In this document: positions 6,161 through 15,390 of the stretch, piece by piece
Position numbering within the stretch: the stretch's first letter is position 1
Layout of the letters: each line of letters begins with the position of its first letter
Source of the DNA: an uncultured Lachnospiraceae bacterium
GTDB lineage: Bacteria; Bacillota; Clostridia; Lachnospirales; Lachnospiraceae
Reading direction: 5' to 3'
NCBI GenBank assembly: GCA_902786205.1
Contig: CADABQ010000019.1
Coordinates: 1 to 43,078, forward strand
DNA length: 43,078 nucleotides
The notes under the pieces: model-generated
What the model saw: only the letters and a program-made list of their open reading frames with translations
What the model was told of the DNA's origin: nothing
Databases searched by the model: none
Translations under genes and position numbers: made by a program

Positions 6161-8038
6161 CTACAATTCTGATTCAAAATCTTTAAAGCTTTTGAATTTA
6201 GAAGAACATGCTGCATTACTAATATTTGTGTTATTATGATCTAACTCATACGCAATCGAATTTACTTTTGCATTGTTATCCTGTGAAGACAAATTTGAGG
6301 ATTGTACGGATGTAAACTGTTTAAAATAATCCAAACTATCATCCTGTATTGTGCTTGTATTTTGAACTGAACTCTCTTCTTTTTCTTGCACTGGTATCTG
6401 TCTTTCCGCAAAAGAAGATGAATCTGAGGTATTTCCATTTGTATCAAACAAAGTTACATCTGCGTCAAAATCTATTTGTTTTTCTTCCATAGTACTTTTT
6501 GTGTTATCCTTTTTAGAAAAGTAATTGTTCTCATCTGACGCGCTAGGTAATGGAACATGACGTTTCTCCTCTGCATCCATACGTTTTAAATCAGATAAAG
6601 TCAACTCTGGTTTTTCAGATGGATGCTCTAAATCAGAATAAAAATCTGATTTTCGTGTAGCAGATTCCTCCTCTATTGGAGTTTCTTTTACAATCTTATT
6701 TGGCATAGAAAAACTTTGAGAAGGCATTTCATCTACGGATTTTTGATATTCCGTGGCATGTCCACGACTACGCATTTTTTCTGTATGCAATTCCTCTTCC
6801 TTTTGCAAACGTTCTAATTGCAAACGCTCAATTCGTTTCATTTCCGCTTGCATATCTGCCTGATTGTTTTGTACAAAATTTTTATCCGATTCTTCCACAT
6901 TCTCGATAGTGATCTGAACGTTTTGTGCAAAAGTATTATCCTGTTCTTTTACATTTTGCGAAGTATCAAATGCTTTAAAATATGCATCAGGATCTCTTTT
7001 TTCAAAAGTTTCCTGATTTAATGCATCTGCTTTCTGAGGCTGCTCAACCTCTGTATATGTCTCTGAATCTGCATTATCCATAGTAAATGCCTGCTTCACA
7101 TTTTCTTCTTGCACCATTGAAGCAGTATCATCAAACTGGTTAAATGACATAGCACCATGTGGAAAATCATTTTTTGACCAATTATCTGCCTTTTCCTCTG
7201 AATCCTCAGTTAACTTTTCCTCTGCCGTATTCGTATTGTCTGTCTGAAAAGAATCATAAGTATTTGTTTTTTTATCATCGGAAGGATTTATTTCACGAAA
7301 TTCATGTACTTCTACAACATGACCTCGTCCATCTACATAAACCTTTTTTTCTGGTTCACTTTCCTCTGTAACCTTCATTGTTGATTGCTCTACAGGATGA
7401 ACAACAGCGTCTTCCTTATCCTCTTTCTTATATTCATTAGTTTCTTTTGAAGCTTCTGTAATATTTTGAAATGTTTTTAATATTGGAGCTTCTAAATTAT
7501 AAGCCTCACTTTCTAGCACATTCATTTGTGCTAAAGCTAGTTGCTTATATTGCGCTTTGTATTGCTCATACTGTTGCACCAACGAAACAATTTGGGAATG
7601 TACTTTTCGTAACTCCTCATTTCCTTCTGCAATCGCACTATCTACCTGTTTTTTTGCATCTCGTATCATGTTGTTTGCTTTTAATGAAGCTTCTTTTTCC
7701 AATGCAGAAGCTTCTATTTCGGCCTCTTTTCTTAATGCCTCTGCTCTTGCTTTTGCTTCATTTTCCATAGCAAGTGCTTTTACTTCTGCAGCATGTACAG
7801 TTTCAGAAGTAGTGCGTTCTGCCAAAACCAATGCCTTTTGCAAAGATTTTTCCATATTTTTATAATACTGAACACCTTCACTCAAAATCGAGAGTTTATC
7901 TTTTAGCTCTAAATTTTCTTTGCACAAAGCATCATAGTCGCTTCGAATATTTTCTAAATATTCTTTTGTCTCCTTTTTTTTGTATCCACCAAACCCCGAT
8001 TTAATATTATCTACCGAAATTTCGTTAGCCTTTAGCAT
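6161..8038 (-). CDS. divIVA: DivIVA-domain protein with a very long acidic tail
   Basis: DivIVA proteins bind negatively curved membrane and recruit partners to poles and septa. Residues 1-30 (MLKANEISVDNIKSGFGGY) match the membrane-binding N-terminus. A coiled coil follows to about residue 170, including an Ala/Glu/Lys-rich stretch (AEVKALAMENEAKARAEA). From about 200 to 625 the protein is low-complexity, acidic and Ser/Thr/Asn/Gln-rich without a recognisable domain, which makes it several times longer than Bacillus DivIVA (about 164 residues). It is the last gene of the cluster HlyD-yggS-sepF-yggT-ylmH-divIVA, 11 bases after ylmH. Confidence 0.88.
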   Translation of the reverse strand: MLKANEISVDNIKSGFGGYKKKETKEYLENIRSDYDALCKENLELKDKLSILSEGVQYYKNMEKSLQKALVLAERTTSETVHAAEVKALAMENEAKARAEALRKEAEIEASALEKEASLKANNMIRDAKKQVDSAIAEGNEELRKVHSQIVSLVQQYEQYKAQYKQLALAQMNVLESEAYNLEAPILKTFQNITEASKETNEYKKEDKEDAVVHPVEQSTMKVTEESEPEKKVYVDGRGHVVEVHEFREINPSDDKKTNTYDSFQTDNTNTAEEKLTEDSEEKADNWSKNDFPHGAMSFNQFDDTASMVQEENVKQAFTMDNADSETYTEVEQPQKADALNQETFEKRDPDAYFKAFDTSQNVKEQDNTFAQNVQITIENVEESDKNFVQNNQADMQAEMKRIERLQLERLQKEEELHTEKMRSRGHATEYQKSVDEMPSQSFSMPNKIVKETPIEEESATRKSDFYSDLEHPSEKPELTLSDLKRMDAEEKRHVPLPSASDENNYFSKKDNTKSTMEEKQIDFDADVTLFDTNGNTSDSSSFAERQIPVQEKEESSVQNTSTIQDDSLDYFKQFTSVQSSNLSSQDNNAKVNSIAYELDHNNTNISNAACSSKFKSFKDFESEL

Positions 8039-8049
8039 TGTAATTCCCC

Positions 8050-8805
8050 CTATATATACATTCTGAGTAGAATTTTTGTTTTTCCTTTTTTTGTCTTATC
8101 TCGTTCTGCCATATACATAAACTTACCCATACCACGAACAGAAACCAGGTCTCCCTCTTTTAGATGGTAACTATTATTTTCCACCAAACAGCCATTTATA
8201 TAAATCTTTCCACTTGAAATCAATTTTAATAATTGTGTTCGTGAAGAATGAAAGGCAACAGCTAAAATTGCATCCAAACGAATAGAATTAACCGTTCCTA
8301 CAATTTCTTTGAATTTTTGCTCAAATTGAAATTTCCCATCCACTATTTCACAGGAAACTTTGGTATGTTTTACTTTTTCTAAAGAATAAAGCAAAAAATC
8401 TGCCAAATTTTCTTCAATAAATGCATATGCCACCTGATGATCCAGCAGAATATCTCCCAATTTACATCTATCCATCCCCAAATTCAAAATAGCACCTAGG
8501 AAATCACGATGTGTAAGTTTCTCAGCAAACTTGACATTCTGCGGTTGAATTTTAACTGTTTTTATAGGGAATGCATCTTCAGATAAAAAATCATTTGAAA
8601 AGCAAATCATTTTTCGTTCTGCTAACGCAGTACCACCCCAGCTAAGACAGTTTACATTAGGTAATTCCTGTTGCATTTGTTTAAAAATAGTTTGCTGCTT
8701 TAAATCCAAAAAATCTGTATATATTGGATAGCCTTTGTAATAACATGTATTTGCCAATTCTGCAAATCTCTTTTTGTATAATTTTATATCTTTATCTTCC
8801 TGCAT
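8050..8805 (-). CDS. ylmH: YlmH-family S4-domain RNA-binding protein
   Basis: A 251-residue protein with the YlmH N-terminal domain and a C-terminal S4 RNA-binding domain (SIRLDAILAVAFHSSRTQL, then LISSGKIYINGCLVENNSY and VSVRGMGKF). YlmH proteins bind ribosomal complexes and are implicated in rescue of stalled ribosomes in Bacillus; the gene sits between yggT and divIVA in most Firmicutes. Only a moderate GAGAGG site lies upstream of the ATG. Confidence 0.88.
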   Translation of the reverse strand: MQEDKDIKLYKKRFAELANTCYYKGYPIYTDFLDLKQQTIFKQMQQELPNVNCLSWGGTALAERKMICFSNDFLSEDAFPIKTVKIQPQNVKFAEKLTHRDFLGAILNLGMDRCKLGDILLDHQVAYAFIEENLADFLLYSLEKVKHTKVSCEIVDGKFQFEQKFKEIVGTVNSIRLDAILAVAFHSSRTQLLKLISSGKIYINGCLVENNSYHLKEGDLVSVRGMGKFMYMAERDKTKKGKTKILLRMYI

Positions 8806-8821
8806 GAATTTTATTGTCCTC

Positions 8822-9082
8822 TCACAAAAGAGTTATCACCATATTTTTCAAATAAAATATAATCAACAACACAATAATATACGAAAAATCAATTTTACTA
8901 TGTAATACCGACTTTTTCAATAGTTTTCGTATTGGAATAAAGAAAGGACCTACGTATTCTATAAATGTTCTGCGAAGCCAGCAATCCGGCAACAACCAAA
9001 TACTGACAATGTAAAGTAAAATTAGCCATTCCAGAAACATCAATATTGCGTAAGCCCCTTTAACCATTATAGCAAAAAGCAT
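8822..9082 (-). CDS. yggT: YggT-family membrane protein
   Basis: An 86-residue protein with two membrane segments (about 8-28 and 66-84) around a cytoplasmic loop with GPFFIPIRKLL. YggT/YlmG proteins belong to the conserved ylm division cluster and are linked to cell-envelope processes, without a defined reaction. The ATG lies two bases after the sepF stop and has no strong ribosome site, so translation is probably coupled; an in-frame Met at residue 6 is an alternative start. Confidence 0.82.
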   Translation of the reverse strand: MLFAIMVKGAYAILMFLEWLILLYIVSIWLLPDCWLRRTFIEYVGPFFIPIRKLLKKSVLHSKIDFSYIIVLLIIFYLKNMVITLL

Positions 9083-9084
9083 TA

Positions 9085-9639
9085 TTAATCTTTATTAAAT
9101 GTTACAGAACTGTTTTTCTCACTTGGTAACAATTCTAAATAATCACCTGATATATCTACACTGTTTGGTGCAAGAATAAAGATATAGCGTGAAATACGGT
9201 GTATCTTTCCATCAATTGAGAACAAACATCCAGATACAAAGTCAATGATACGCTGTGCATTATCTTCATCAAAGCCTTCCAAATTTAATACACAAGCACG
9301 TCCGCCTAATAATTCATTACAAATCTGTTGTGAATCAGCGAAAGAAGCTGGTCGAACCACACATACTTCTAAACCTTTTGTCAATGTACGCATAGGAACA
9401 ACCTTTGATGAACTACGTTCCGTACGTGCTGAACGCTCATGTCTAGCTGAACTTTCTTGATCATCATCTTCTTCCTGAAAACGACTTCTTCTACTTGCCT
9501 TTGCGTCTGCTGAATCTGCTCTACGTGATGAACGTACAAATGGTTCCTCTTTTACGGAATCCATCTCATCATATTCGTCGTAATCATCCACATCATTTAC
9601 GCGAATATAGTCTAAAATATTGTTTAATAATCCTGCCAT
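9085..9639 (-). CDS. sepF: Cell division protein SepF
   Basis: SepF binds the FtsZ tail and the membrane and aligns the Z ring. Residues 1-12 (MAGLLNNILDYI) form the amphipathic membrane anchor. A charged linker of about 75 residues, rich in Asp, Glu, Arg and Ser (SSRRADSADAKASRRS), leads to the C-terminal SepF domain (CVVRPASFADSQQI to DYLELLP). The start at 9639 is chosen over an upstream in-frame TTG because AGGAG lies 10 bases before this ATG and the family begins with MA/MG. The product has 184 residues. Confidence 0.93.
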   Translation of the reverse strand: MAGLLNNILDYIRVNDVDDYDEYDEMDSVKEEPFVRSSRRADSADAKASRRSRFQEEDDDQESSARHERSARTERSSSKVVPMRTLTKGLEVCVVRPASFADSQQICNELLGGRACVLNLEGFDEDNAQRIIDFVSGCLFSIDGKIHRISRYIFILAPNSVDISGDYLELLPSEKNSSVTFNKD

Positions 9640-9660
9640 GTCTACCAATCTCCTATCTTT

Positions 9661-10359
9661 TTATATATTATAGTTTCTAGCCCCAAAAATTCCAGTCCCC
9701 ACTCTTACCATAGTAGCTCCCTCTTCAATTGCCACTTGATAATCTCCAGTCATACCCATTGACAATACTTCCATTTCGATATTATTATTATCGGCATTTT
9801 TCTGACGCATGTCAACAAAAAGTTTATACATTTCCTTAAAATATACCCTATTTTCCTCTGCATCCTCTACAAAAGGTGCAATCGTCATCAACCCCTTAAC
9901 ATGAATATTGGTTAATTTCTTAATTTCCTCTAAAAGTACTTCAACCTGTTCTTTTGATACACCAAACTTACTTTCTTCGCCCGCAATATTTACTTCAATA
10001 AGAATATTGCTTATGACATTTTTCTTTTTTGCCTCATGATCAATTTGCTGTGCCAGACGAAGGGAATCAACCGAATGAATTAAATAGGCTTTATCTATTA
10101 TATATTTTACCTTATTTCTCTGTAAATGTCCAATTAAATGCCAATTTAATTTATTTGGAATTTTTTCTATTTTGTCACACATTTCCTGTACTTTGTTTTC
10201 ACCAAAATCTTTTATTCCATAGTCAATTGCTTCTTCAATCATAGAAACGGGTTTTGTCTTGCTTACTGCAATCAAAGTAACCTCTCTTGGATCGCGTCCT
10301 GCACGTTGACAGGCAGCAACAATATTGTCTTCCACTTGTTTCAAATTTTCTTTTATCAT
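9661..10359 (-). CDS. yggS: YggS-family PLP homeostasis protein
   Basis: A 232-residue single-domain TIM-barrel protein that binds pyridoxal phosphate. The PLP lysine is in LIAVSKTKPV near residue 35, and the phosphate-binding end is seen in SMGMTGDYQVAIEEGATMVRVGTGIFG. The family buffers free PLP and affects amino-acid pools; no enzyme activity is established. It lies 21 bases upstream of the sepF ATG and downstream of the HlyD-like gene, as in the ylmE-ylmF order of Firmicutes. Confidence 0.92.
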   Translation of the reverse strand: MIKENLKQVEDNIVAACQRAGRDPREVTLIAVSKTKPVSMIEEAIDYGIKDFGENKVQEMCDKIEKIPNKLNWHLIGHLQRNKVKYIIDKAYLIHSVDSLRLAQQIDHEAKKKNVISNILIEVNIAGEESKFGVSKEQVEVLLEEIKKLTNIHVKGLMTIAPFVEDAEENRVYFKEMYKLFVDMRQKNADNNNIEMEVLSMGMTGDYQVAIEEGATMVRVGTGIFGARNYNI

Positions 10360-10414
10360 ACCTATACCTCACAATACTCATTTATCCTACTATCAATTAT
10401 TTTATTGTAAATAC

Positions 10415-11857
10415 TTATTCACCTTTGTAATTATTAATCAAATCATCTTCTGAAACGGTAGAAGAATCTACAATAATATGGTCATAATTTGACAATCCAT
10501 TTTCTATATCAGGTTTCACAATACAATATTCTTGATTTTTGTACACTATCTCAACTGGTTTAAATACGGAATAACCATAATTCACATTATAAACACCTTG
10601 CAATTTTTTCGTAACCGCAATTTGATATCGTTCTTGTGTTTTTTGATTGCAAATCCATTCACCAGACGAGAATAAATCTTTATTTACATAAACCATGTTA
10701 TCAGAATCTTCATAACAATCCGATGTTTCAACAAAAGAATATGACTTCTTTCCAGACTTATCATAAACTTCTTTCAAAATTCCCTTTTTACCACTATCTT
10801 CATCTGTAGTAACATATTCAGCAGGCACCTGGTAATACTCTTTTTTAATTAAAGATGATGTAGGAATTTTTAACCCGTTCACATTATCAAGTATTACATC
10901 TACACTTACAAATCGATCATTCAAAAAATATTCCATGTACTCACTCATAGAAAGAATTGCAAAATACGAATCCTCTTTCATATATATATCGTATGGTACA
11001 GTTGTATTCAAATTATCTCTTGTTGTCTTAATTGTAACATAAGAAGTTTTAACATTTTTTTTCAAATCACTACTTTGTTTTTCCTCTAATTTATCGTATA
11101 GTTCTTTTGAAATATGAAGAATAATGTTCCAATCTTCACTTGTAATCAATTTATAAGCTGGATCATCTTTCTTTACCATGTCCTCCGTTCGCAATTGTTT
11201 TTTCTCATATTTGGACATATCAAAATCTTTTTTTCCAATATTTTCTTTTGTTTTCTTTTCGTATCCATCCATAAAATAGCAAATAATACCACTTTGTGAA
11301 CTTGACACACTTTCATAAGAACCTGATAATTTTTCTTCTTTCAAAATCTTCTTTACATTTTCTGACATGTTAGATGCAGATAACTCTAACACTGTATTAT
11401 TTACACCATATACAAAATCTGAAACAGAATGATAATTACTACCATTATATGTTTTTCGAAAATCTGTAATATTATCCCATAAAAGTCTGCGATCAGACTT
11501 ACTCAAGGACATATTTGCATTTGTATCCTTTAATAAATTATAAATTTCTCCAGATGAGTCTACTGTATATACTACTTTATTTTTTGGTATTTTTGCTCCA
11601 TCCATATAATAATAATTTAAATAGCCTTCTTTTGTAGCATTAACAATTTTTTCATCACGCAAAATCAATCCAGTACAATTGTATTCATTAGAAATTTCCT
11701 TTTCCGTAACCTCGTAAACAGAAATCTTCGGTTTTTTCCAATATAAAATACAAGTTACTATCACATAAACAAGAATAAGTAAGAAAGCAAGTCCACCAAT
11801 ATTCAAACGTGGTACTCTGCGAAATTTCGTTACCTTTTTGTTTCTTCTCCTTGACAA
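10415..11857 (-). CDS. HlyD-like single-span membrane protein
   Basis: A 480-residue protein with a basic N-terminus (MSRRRNKKVTKFRRVP), one membrane helix at about 22-42, and a long extracytoplasmic part. Just after the helix the NCTGLILRDEKIV and GYLNYYYMDGAKIPKNKVVY segments resemble the barrel-sandwich hybrid of HlyD/membrane-fusion adaptors. No partner transporter or outer channel is nearby; it instead heads the yggS-sepF-yggT-ylmH-divIVA operon, suggesting an envelope role in division (inference). The start is a TTG eight bases after GGAGGG. Promoter at 11978-12006. Confidence 0.75.
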   Translation of the reverse strand: MSRRRNKKVTKFRRVPRLNIGGLAFLLILVYVIVTCILYWKKPKISVYEVTEKEISNEYNCTGLILRDEKIVNATKEGYLNYYYMDGAKIPKNKVVYTVDSSGEIYNLLKDTNANMSLSKSDRRLLWDNITDFRKTYNGSNYHSVSDFVYGVNNTVLELSASNMSENVKKILKEEKLSGSYESVSSSQSGIICYFMDGYEKKTKENIGKKDFDMSKYEKKQLRTEDMVKKDDPAYKLITSEDWNIILHISKELYDKLEEKQSSDLKKNVKTSYVTIKTTRDNLNTTVPYDIYMKEDSYFAILSMSEYMEYFLNDRFVSVDVILDNVNGLKIPTSSLIKKEYYQVPAEYVTTDEDSGKKGILKEVYDKSGKKSYSFVETSDCYEDSDNMVYVNKDLFSSGEWICNQKTQERYQIAVTKKLQGVYNVNYGYSVFKPVEIVYKNQEYCIVKPDIENGLSNYDHIIVDSSTVSEDDLINNYKGE

Positions 11858-11977
11858 ACCTATAGCCCTCCAAACTAGGTTAAATTTTGCTTTTGCAATG
11901 AAATATTTCCATATCCATCATACAAAATTATTCCTAAAATCCAACAAAGTATGAAATCATACTTTTTTACGCATATT

Positions 11978-12006
11978 ATTATACTATCCTTGTTTTCATT
12001 GTGCAA
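11978..12006 (-). promoter_or_regulatory. Sigma-A type promoter of the division cluster
   Basis: On the minus strand TTGCAC (12001-12006) and TATAAT (11978-11983) are 17 bases apart. The leader before the HlyD-like start is about 110 bases. Confidence 0.7.
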
Positions 12007-12083
12007 GATTTTTATGAATAAACCCGAAAAAAAAGAACATAATAGGTATAGAAACATAACTTTAAGTTTAGGAGGCTTATATT

Positions 12084-12284
12084 ATGAAAGTATTAGATTA
12101 TATCATTTTAATTTTAGTAATTATCGGAGCCTTAAATTGGGGTCTAATTGGTTTTTTCCGTTTTGATCTAATCCGAGTGCTATTTGGTAACATGTCCGGA
12201 TTATCCAGAATTATTTATGCACTTGTTGGAATCTCCGGTATTTATGCGTTAAGTTATTTTGGTCGTATCCGAAATGCACTATAG
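12084..12284 (+). CDS. DUF378 small membrane protein
   Basis: A 66-residue protein with two membrane helices (about 5-27 and 41-58). The sequence LNWGLIGFFRFDLIRVLFG is the signature of DUF378; the family has no known function. TAGGAGG stands 8-10 bases before the ATG. It is one of very few plus-strand genes here and converges with mgsA, sharing the terminator at 12348-12404. Confidence 0.9.
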   Translation: MKVLDYIILILVIIGALNWGLIGFFRFDLIRVLFGNMSGLSRIIYALVGISGIYALSYFGRIRNAL

Positions 12285-12347
12285 TTGCAATCAAATGTTT
12301 TGCTTTTCTACCTAACATCCTGTTATCTGAAGTATAGAATGTGGGAT

Positions 12348-12404
12348 GTTAGAATCAAAAAAAGAGTTTCCATTCAATCAAGAAACTCTTTTTTTGATTC
12401 TAAC
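12348..12404. terminator. Two-way terminator shared by the DUF378 gene and mgsA
   Basis: GTTAGAATCAAAAAAAGAGT plus TTC (12348-12370) pairs perfectly over 23 bp with 12382-12404, leaving an 11-base loop. T7 or longer runs lie in each arm. The right arm contains the mgsA stop codon (12400-12402). A shorter 9-bp hairpin (CTAACATCC 12312-12320 / GGATGTTAG 12344-12352) overlaps its left foot. Confidence 0.9.
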
Positions 12405-12795
12405 GAACAACATCTCGCCAATCTAAGTCGCCTCTATCTAAAGCTTTAACCAATAACTCAGCTGTTGCAACATTTGTAGCTAATGGTATATTGTGTACAT
12501 CACAAAGACGAACAACATTGTTTACGTCTGGTTCATGGGATTTTGGTGTAAGGGGATCTCTCAAAAAAATAACTAAGTCAATTTGATTGTGTTCAATCTG
12601 TGCACCTAACTGTTGCTCGCCACCTAAGTGACCTGCTAAATATTTATGAACATTTAAATTAGTTGCCTCCTCAATCAATCTACCTGTAGTACCTGTTGCA
12701 AAAATCTCATTTTTACACAGTATCCCTCGATACGCAATGCAAAAATTCTGCATCAATTTCTTTTTCGTATCGTGTGCAATCATTCCAATATTCAT
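12400..12795 (-). CDS. mgsA: Methylglyoxal synthase
   Basis: Converts dihydroxyacetone phosphate to methylglyoxal and phosphate, a bypass of lower glycolysis when phosphate is short. Diagnostic motifs are [28 protein letters not shown] and IFLRDPL with the catalytic Asp, ending with [10 protein letters not shown]. The start at 12795 (MNIGMIAHD) is preferred to an in-frame codon 18 bases upstream because AGGGGG lies seven bases before it; this gives 131 residues. Promoter at 12828-12856. The stop codon sits inside the terminator arm. Confidence 0.95.
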   Translation of the reverse strand: MNIGMIAHDTKKKLMQNFCIAYRGILCKNEIFATGTTGRLIEEATNLNVHKYLAGHLGGEQQLGAQIEHNQIDLVIFLRDPLTPKSHEPDVNNVVRLCDVHNIPLATNVATAELLVKALDRGDLDWRDVVR

Positions 12796-12827
12796 TTTGC
12801 ACCCCCTAATCATTTCTCTATGTTAAG

Positions 12828-12856
12828 AATATATCATATTTCAATAAAGAAATCAA
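12828..12856 (-). promoter_or_regulatory. Sigma-A type promoter of mgsA
   Basis: TTGATT (12851-12856) and TATATT (12828-12833) on the minus strand have a 17-base spacer. The leader is about 28 bases. The rest of the gap to the rodA stop (12857-13084) shows nothing further that I can support. Confidence 0.65.
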
Positions 12857-13084
12857 TTTTTTTTTGCTTTTTTTGACAAAATATTCACAAATATCTTATC
12901 TATAAAATAACGATTTTAGTATTGTAGTACAAAACGTTCCTATAAATAGCCATTATTTTACATTTACTGTAAACATATTGTTCGTACTATCCCACTTTAT
13001 GATATCTGCTTTATATAAAATTCGGGTCATGAAACCGTTCAATCCCAATAAAACAAATTATTTTACATTTTACTTTCCACAATT

Positions 13085-14266
13085 TTATAAGAAACTGATA
13101 CCACTACGATCTCCAGTCCCCGATTGTATGCCTATATTCAGAATAATGCCAATTGCAATGGAACAACTAACCATCGAACTGATACCATTACTCAAAAACG
13201 GCAGCGGCAATCCTGTATTTGGTAAAATCATAGAAGCAACACCTATATTTGCAAAAACCTGAAACATAAACATCGCAGAGATACCAACGGCTATCAGATA
13301 GCCTAATGTCTCATTGCACCGTATTGCGGTTCGAATACACATAAATATGATCACACATAATAGCGCAATAATGAGACAGCATCCAATAAATCCGACTTCC
13401 TCGCCAATTACAGTAAAAATGAAATCACTCTCACATACATCAACCCATCCATAGTTTCTTCCAGAGCCAGCCGAATCCGATAATAACTTTCCGGTAAGTC
13501 TACCAGACGCAATAGATTGTATCGAATGAAACTGCTGATACATTAATGAGTTCTTATATTTTTCTGGATTCATAAAACTGATAATACGTTCTACCTGATA
13601 CCAGTGCTTATCTGGTATCAACTTTCGCGCTATTGGTTGTTGAACAAACCATAATGCTCCAAGCACTGTTGGTATGGTAACACCCAATACCGGAGCAACA
13701 ATCTTATAGGACAATCCCGCTGCAAATACCACCATTGCAAATACAAAAAACATTACAAGACTTGATGATAGATCCGACTGTATTAAGATAAAAAAGGTCG
13801 GAACAAACATAATCAAAAAGCCTTTAAAAAAAGTTTTTGCAGAGGCCATCGAATCTTGCATTTTCACAAAGAAAACAGCAAGGGCCATAATAACAACAAG
13901 TTTACAAATTTCCGAAGGCTGTAACTTTAATCCATAAATATTTAACCAACGATAAGAACCTGTTTTTAAATCTGTTCCAAGTGGTGATAATTTGGTTGCA
14001 GCTACCAATATCGTTGCAATGATATAATATAGGATAACCAAATCACAAATACGTTTATAATCAATCAACGAAATGATAACCGCAATAATAAGTGAAACAA
14101 ACATTGAAATAATTTGTCTTTTAAAATAACTTCCTGCTCTATCTTCACCCTCAGTTGCCGCAATCGCAAAACTTACAAAATAAGCACTACAAATGCATAA
14201 AATAACCATGACAACTAATATGGTGAAATTATATCTTCTCCAATCATATTGTTTAAAATTAAACAT
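13085..14266 (-). CDS. rodA: RodA/FtsW-type peptidoglycan glycosyltransferase
   Basis: A 393-residue polytopic SEDS-family protein that polymerises glycan strands from lipid II with a class B PBP. About ten membrane segments are visible. SEDS motifs include YGLKLQPSEICKL, SDLSSSLVMF, DFIFTVIGEEVGFIG and the C-terminal LPNTGLPLPFLSNG, where family members have GLPLPF(I/L)S. Its place at the end of the mreB-mreC-mreD-PBP2-min operon, with PBP2 in the same unit, favours the elongation enzyme RodA over FtsW or SpoVE. AAGGATG precedes the ATG. Confidence 0.9.
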   Translation of the reverse strand: MFNFKQYDWRRYNFTILVVMVILCICSAYFVSFAIAATEGEDRAGSYFKRQIISMFVSLIIAVIISLIDYKRICDLVILYYIIATILVAATKLSPLGTDLKTGSYRWLNIYGLKLQPSEICKLVVIMALAVFFVKMQDSMASAKTFFKGFLIMFVPTFFILIQSDLSSSLVMFFVFAMVVFAAGLSYKIVAPVLGVTIPTVLGALWFVQQPIARKLIPDKHWYQVERIISFMNPEKYKNSLMYQQFHSIQSIASGRLTGKLLSDSAGSGRNYGWVDVCESDFIFTVIGEEVGFIGCCLIIALLCVIIFMCIRTAIRCNETLGYLIAVGISAMFMFQVFANIGVASMILPNTGLPLPFLSNGISSMVSCSIAIGIILNIGIQSGTGDRSGISFL

Positions 14267-14283
14267 AAAAAATCATCCTTATT

Positions 14284-14565
14284 TTATTCCGATTTCTTAT
14301 TCCCATGCATATCCCGGATAGGAATATTAGCAAACAATGCTGGAACTGGCATATCACTTCCATCTACCTCTGTTTGCGAAATCTTGATGTCAAGTCCTTC
14401 CATATCTATCTCCATATATTTAGAGATTACATTAATAATATCATTTTTCATTTGTTCCATTAACTCTGGCGAACAGTTTGCACGGTCAGAAACTAAAACT
14501 AATTTTAATCTGTCTTTTGCAACACTGCCAGATGATTTTTTTCTAAAAAAATCAACGAATCCCAT
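14284..14565 (-). CDS. minE: Cell division topological factor MinE
   Basis: A 93-residue partner of MinD that stimulates its ATPase and drives pole-to-pole movement. The N-terminal half has FFRKKSSGSVAKDRLKLVLV, with the anti-MinCD helix, and the topological domain follows (ELMEQMKNDIINVISKYM). AAGGAGG lies just before the ATG. It follows minD by 12 bases. A MinE beside DivIVA in one genome is notable because Bacillus uses DivIVA/MinJ instead of MinE. Confidence 0.93.
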   Translation of the reverse strand: MGFVDFFRKKSSGSVAKDRLKLVLVSDRANCSPELMEQMKNDIINVISKYMEIDMEGLDIKISQTEVDGSDMPVPALFANIPIRDMHGNKKSE

Positions 14566-14577
14566 AATAGTTCCTCC

Positions 14578-15369
14578 TTAGTTCTTCTTGAAAAAGCTTC
14601 CAATCTTAGAAAGGATACCATGCTTACTATTTAAATCCAACAAAGGAACTTCTTCCCCTAATAGTCTGCGGCAAATATTCATATATGCTTGTCCAGCCAA
14701 TGCGTCAGTACCTACCAAAGGTTCTCCATTGTTTGTAGCAACGATAATCTGTTCATCATCTGGGACAACACCAATTAAATCAACACCAAGAATTTCAACA
14801 ACATCATCGCTTGACATCATATTATTATCCTTTACCATCTGATTTCTTAAACGGTTTACAATTAAATGAGTCTGCTTCATCTCATTTGCTTCTAATAATC
14901 CGATAATGCGGTCTGCATCACGAACAGCTGAAACTTCTGGTGTTGTAACTACTAATGCACTGTCTGCACCTGCAATTGCATTCTGGAATCCTTGTTCAAT
15001 ACCGGCTGGACAATCCATAAGTATGTAATCAAATTCTTCCTTTAATTGATCTGCCAGTTTGCGCATCTGCTCTGGATTAACAGCAGATTTATCTTTTGTC
15101 TGTGCAGAAGGAAGTAAGTATAAATTTTCATTTCTCTTATCTTTAATAAGCGCCTGCTTAATACGGCAATTTCCTTCAATAACATCTACCAGATTATATA
15201 CAATGCGATTTTCCAGTCCCATAACTACATCAAGATTTCTAAGTCCTATATCTGTATCAATCAATACGACTTTCTTTCCTAATTTAGCTAAACCTGTTCC
15301 TACATTTGCTGTAGTAGTAGTTTTTCCTACTCCACCCTTTCCGGATGTTACGACAATAACTTCACCCAT
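14578..15369 (-). CDS. minD: Septum-site determining ATPase MinD
   Basis: A 263-residue ParA/MinD-type ATPase that recruits MinC to the membrane. The deviant Walker A SGKGGVGKTTT is at residues 9-19, with switch DTDIGLRNLD and Walker B YILMDCPAGI. The last residues, ILSKIGSFFKKN, form the amphipathic membrane-targeting helix. GGAGGA precedes the ATG and the gene is 21 bases after minC. Confidence 0.96.
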   Translation of the reverse strand: MGEVIVVTSGKGGVGKTTTTANVGTGLAKLGKKVVLIDTDIGLRNLDVVMGLENRIVYNLVDVIEGNCRIKQALIKDKRNENLYLLPSAQTKDKSAVNPEQMRKLADQLKEEFDYILMDCPAGIEQGFQNAIAGADSALVVTTPEVSAVRDADRIIGLLEANEMKQTHLIVNRLRNQMVKDNNMMSSDDVVEILGVDLIGVVPDDEQIIVATNNGEPLVGTDALAGQAYMNICRRLLGEEVPLLDLNSKHGILSKIGSFFKKN

Positions 15370-15390
15370 GCCTTTTTTCCTCCAAACTTT

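Noticed and set aside
7471..7865. Plus-strand frames of 99 and 102 codons opposite divIVA
   Set aside because: They are antisense shadows of the divIVA coiled coil, without ribosome sites.
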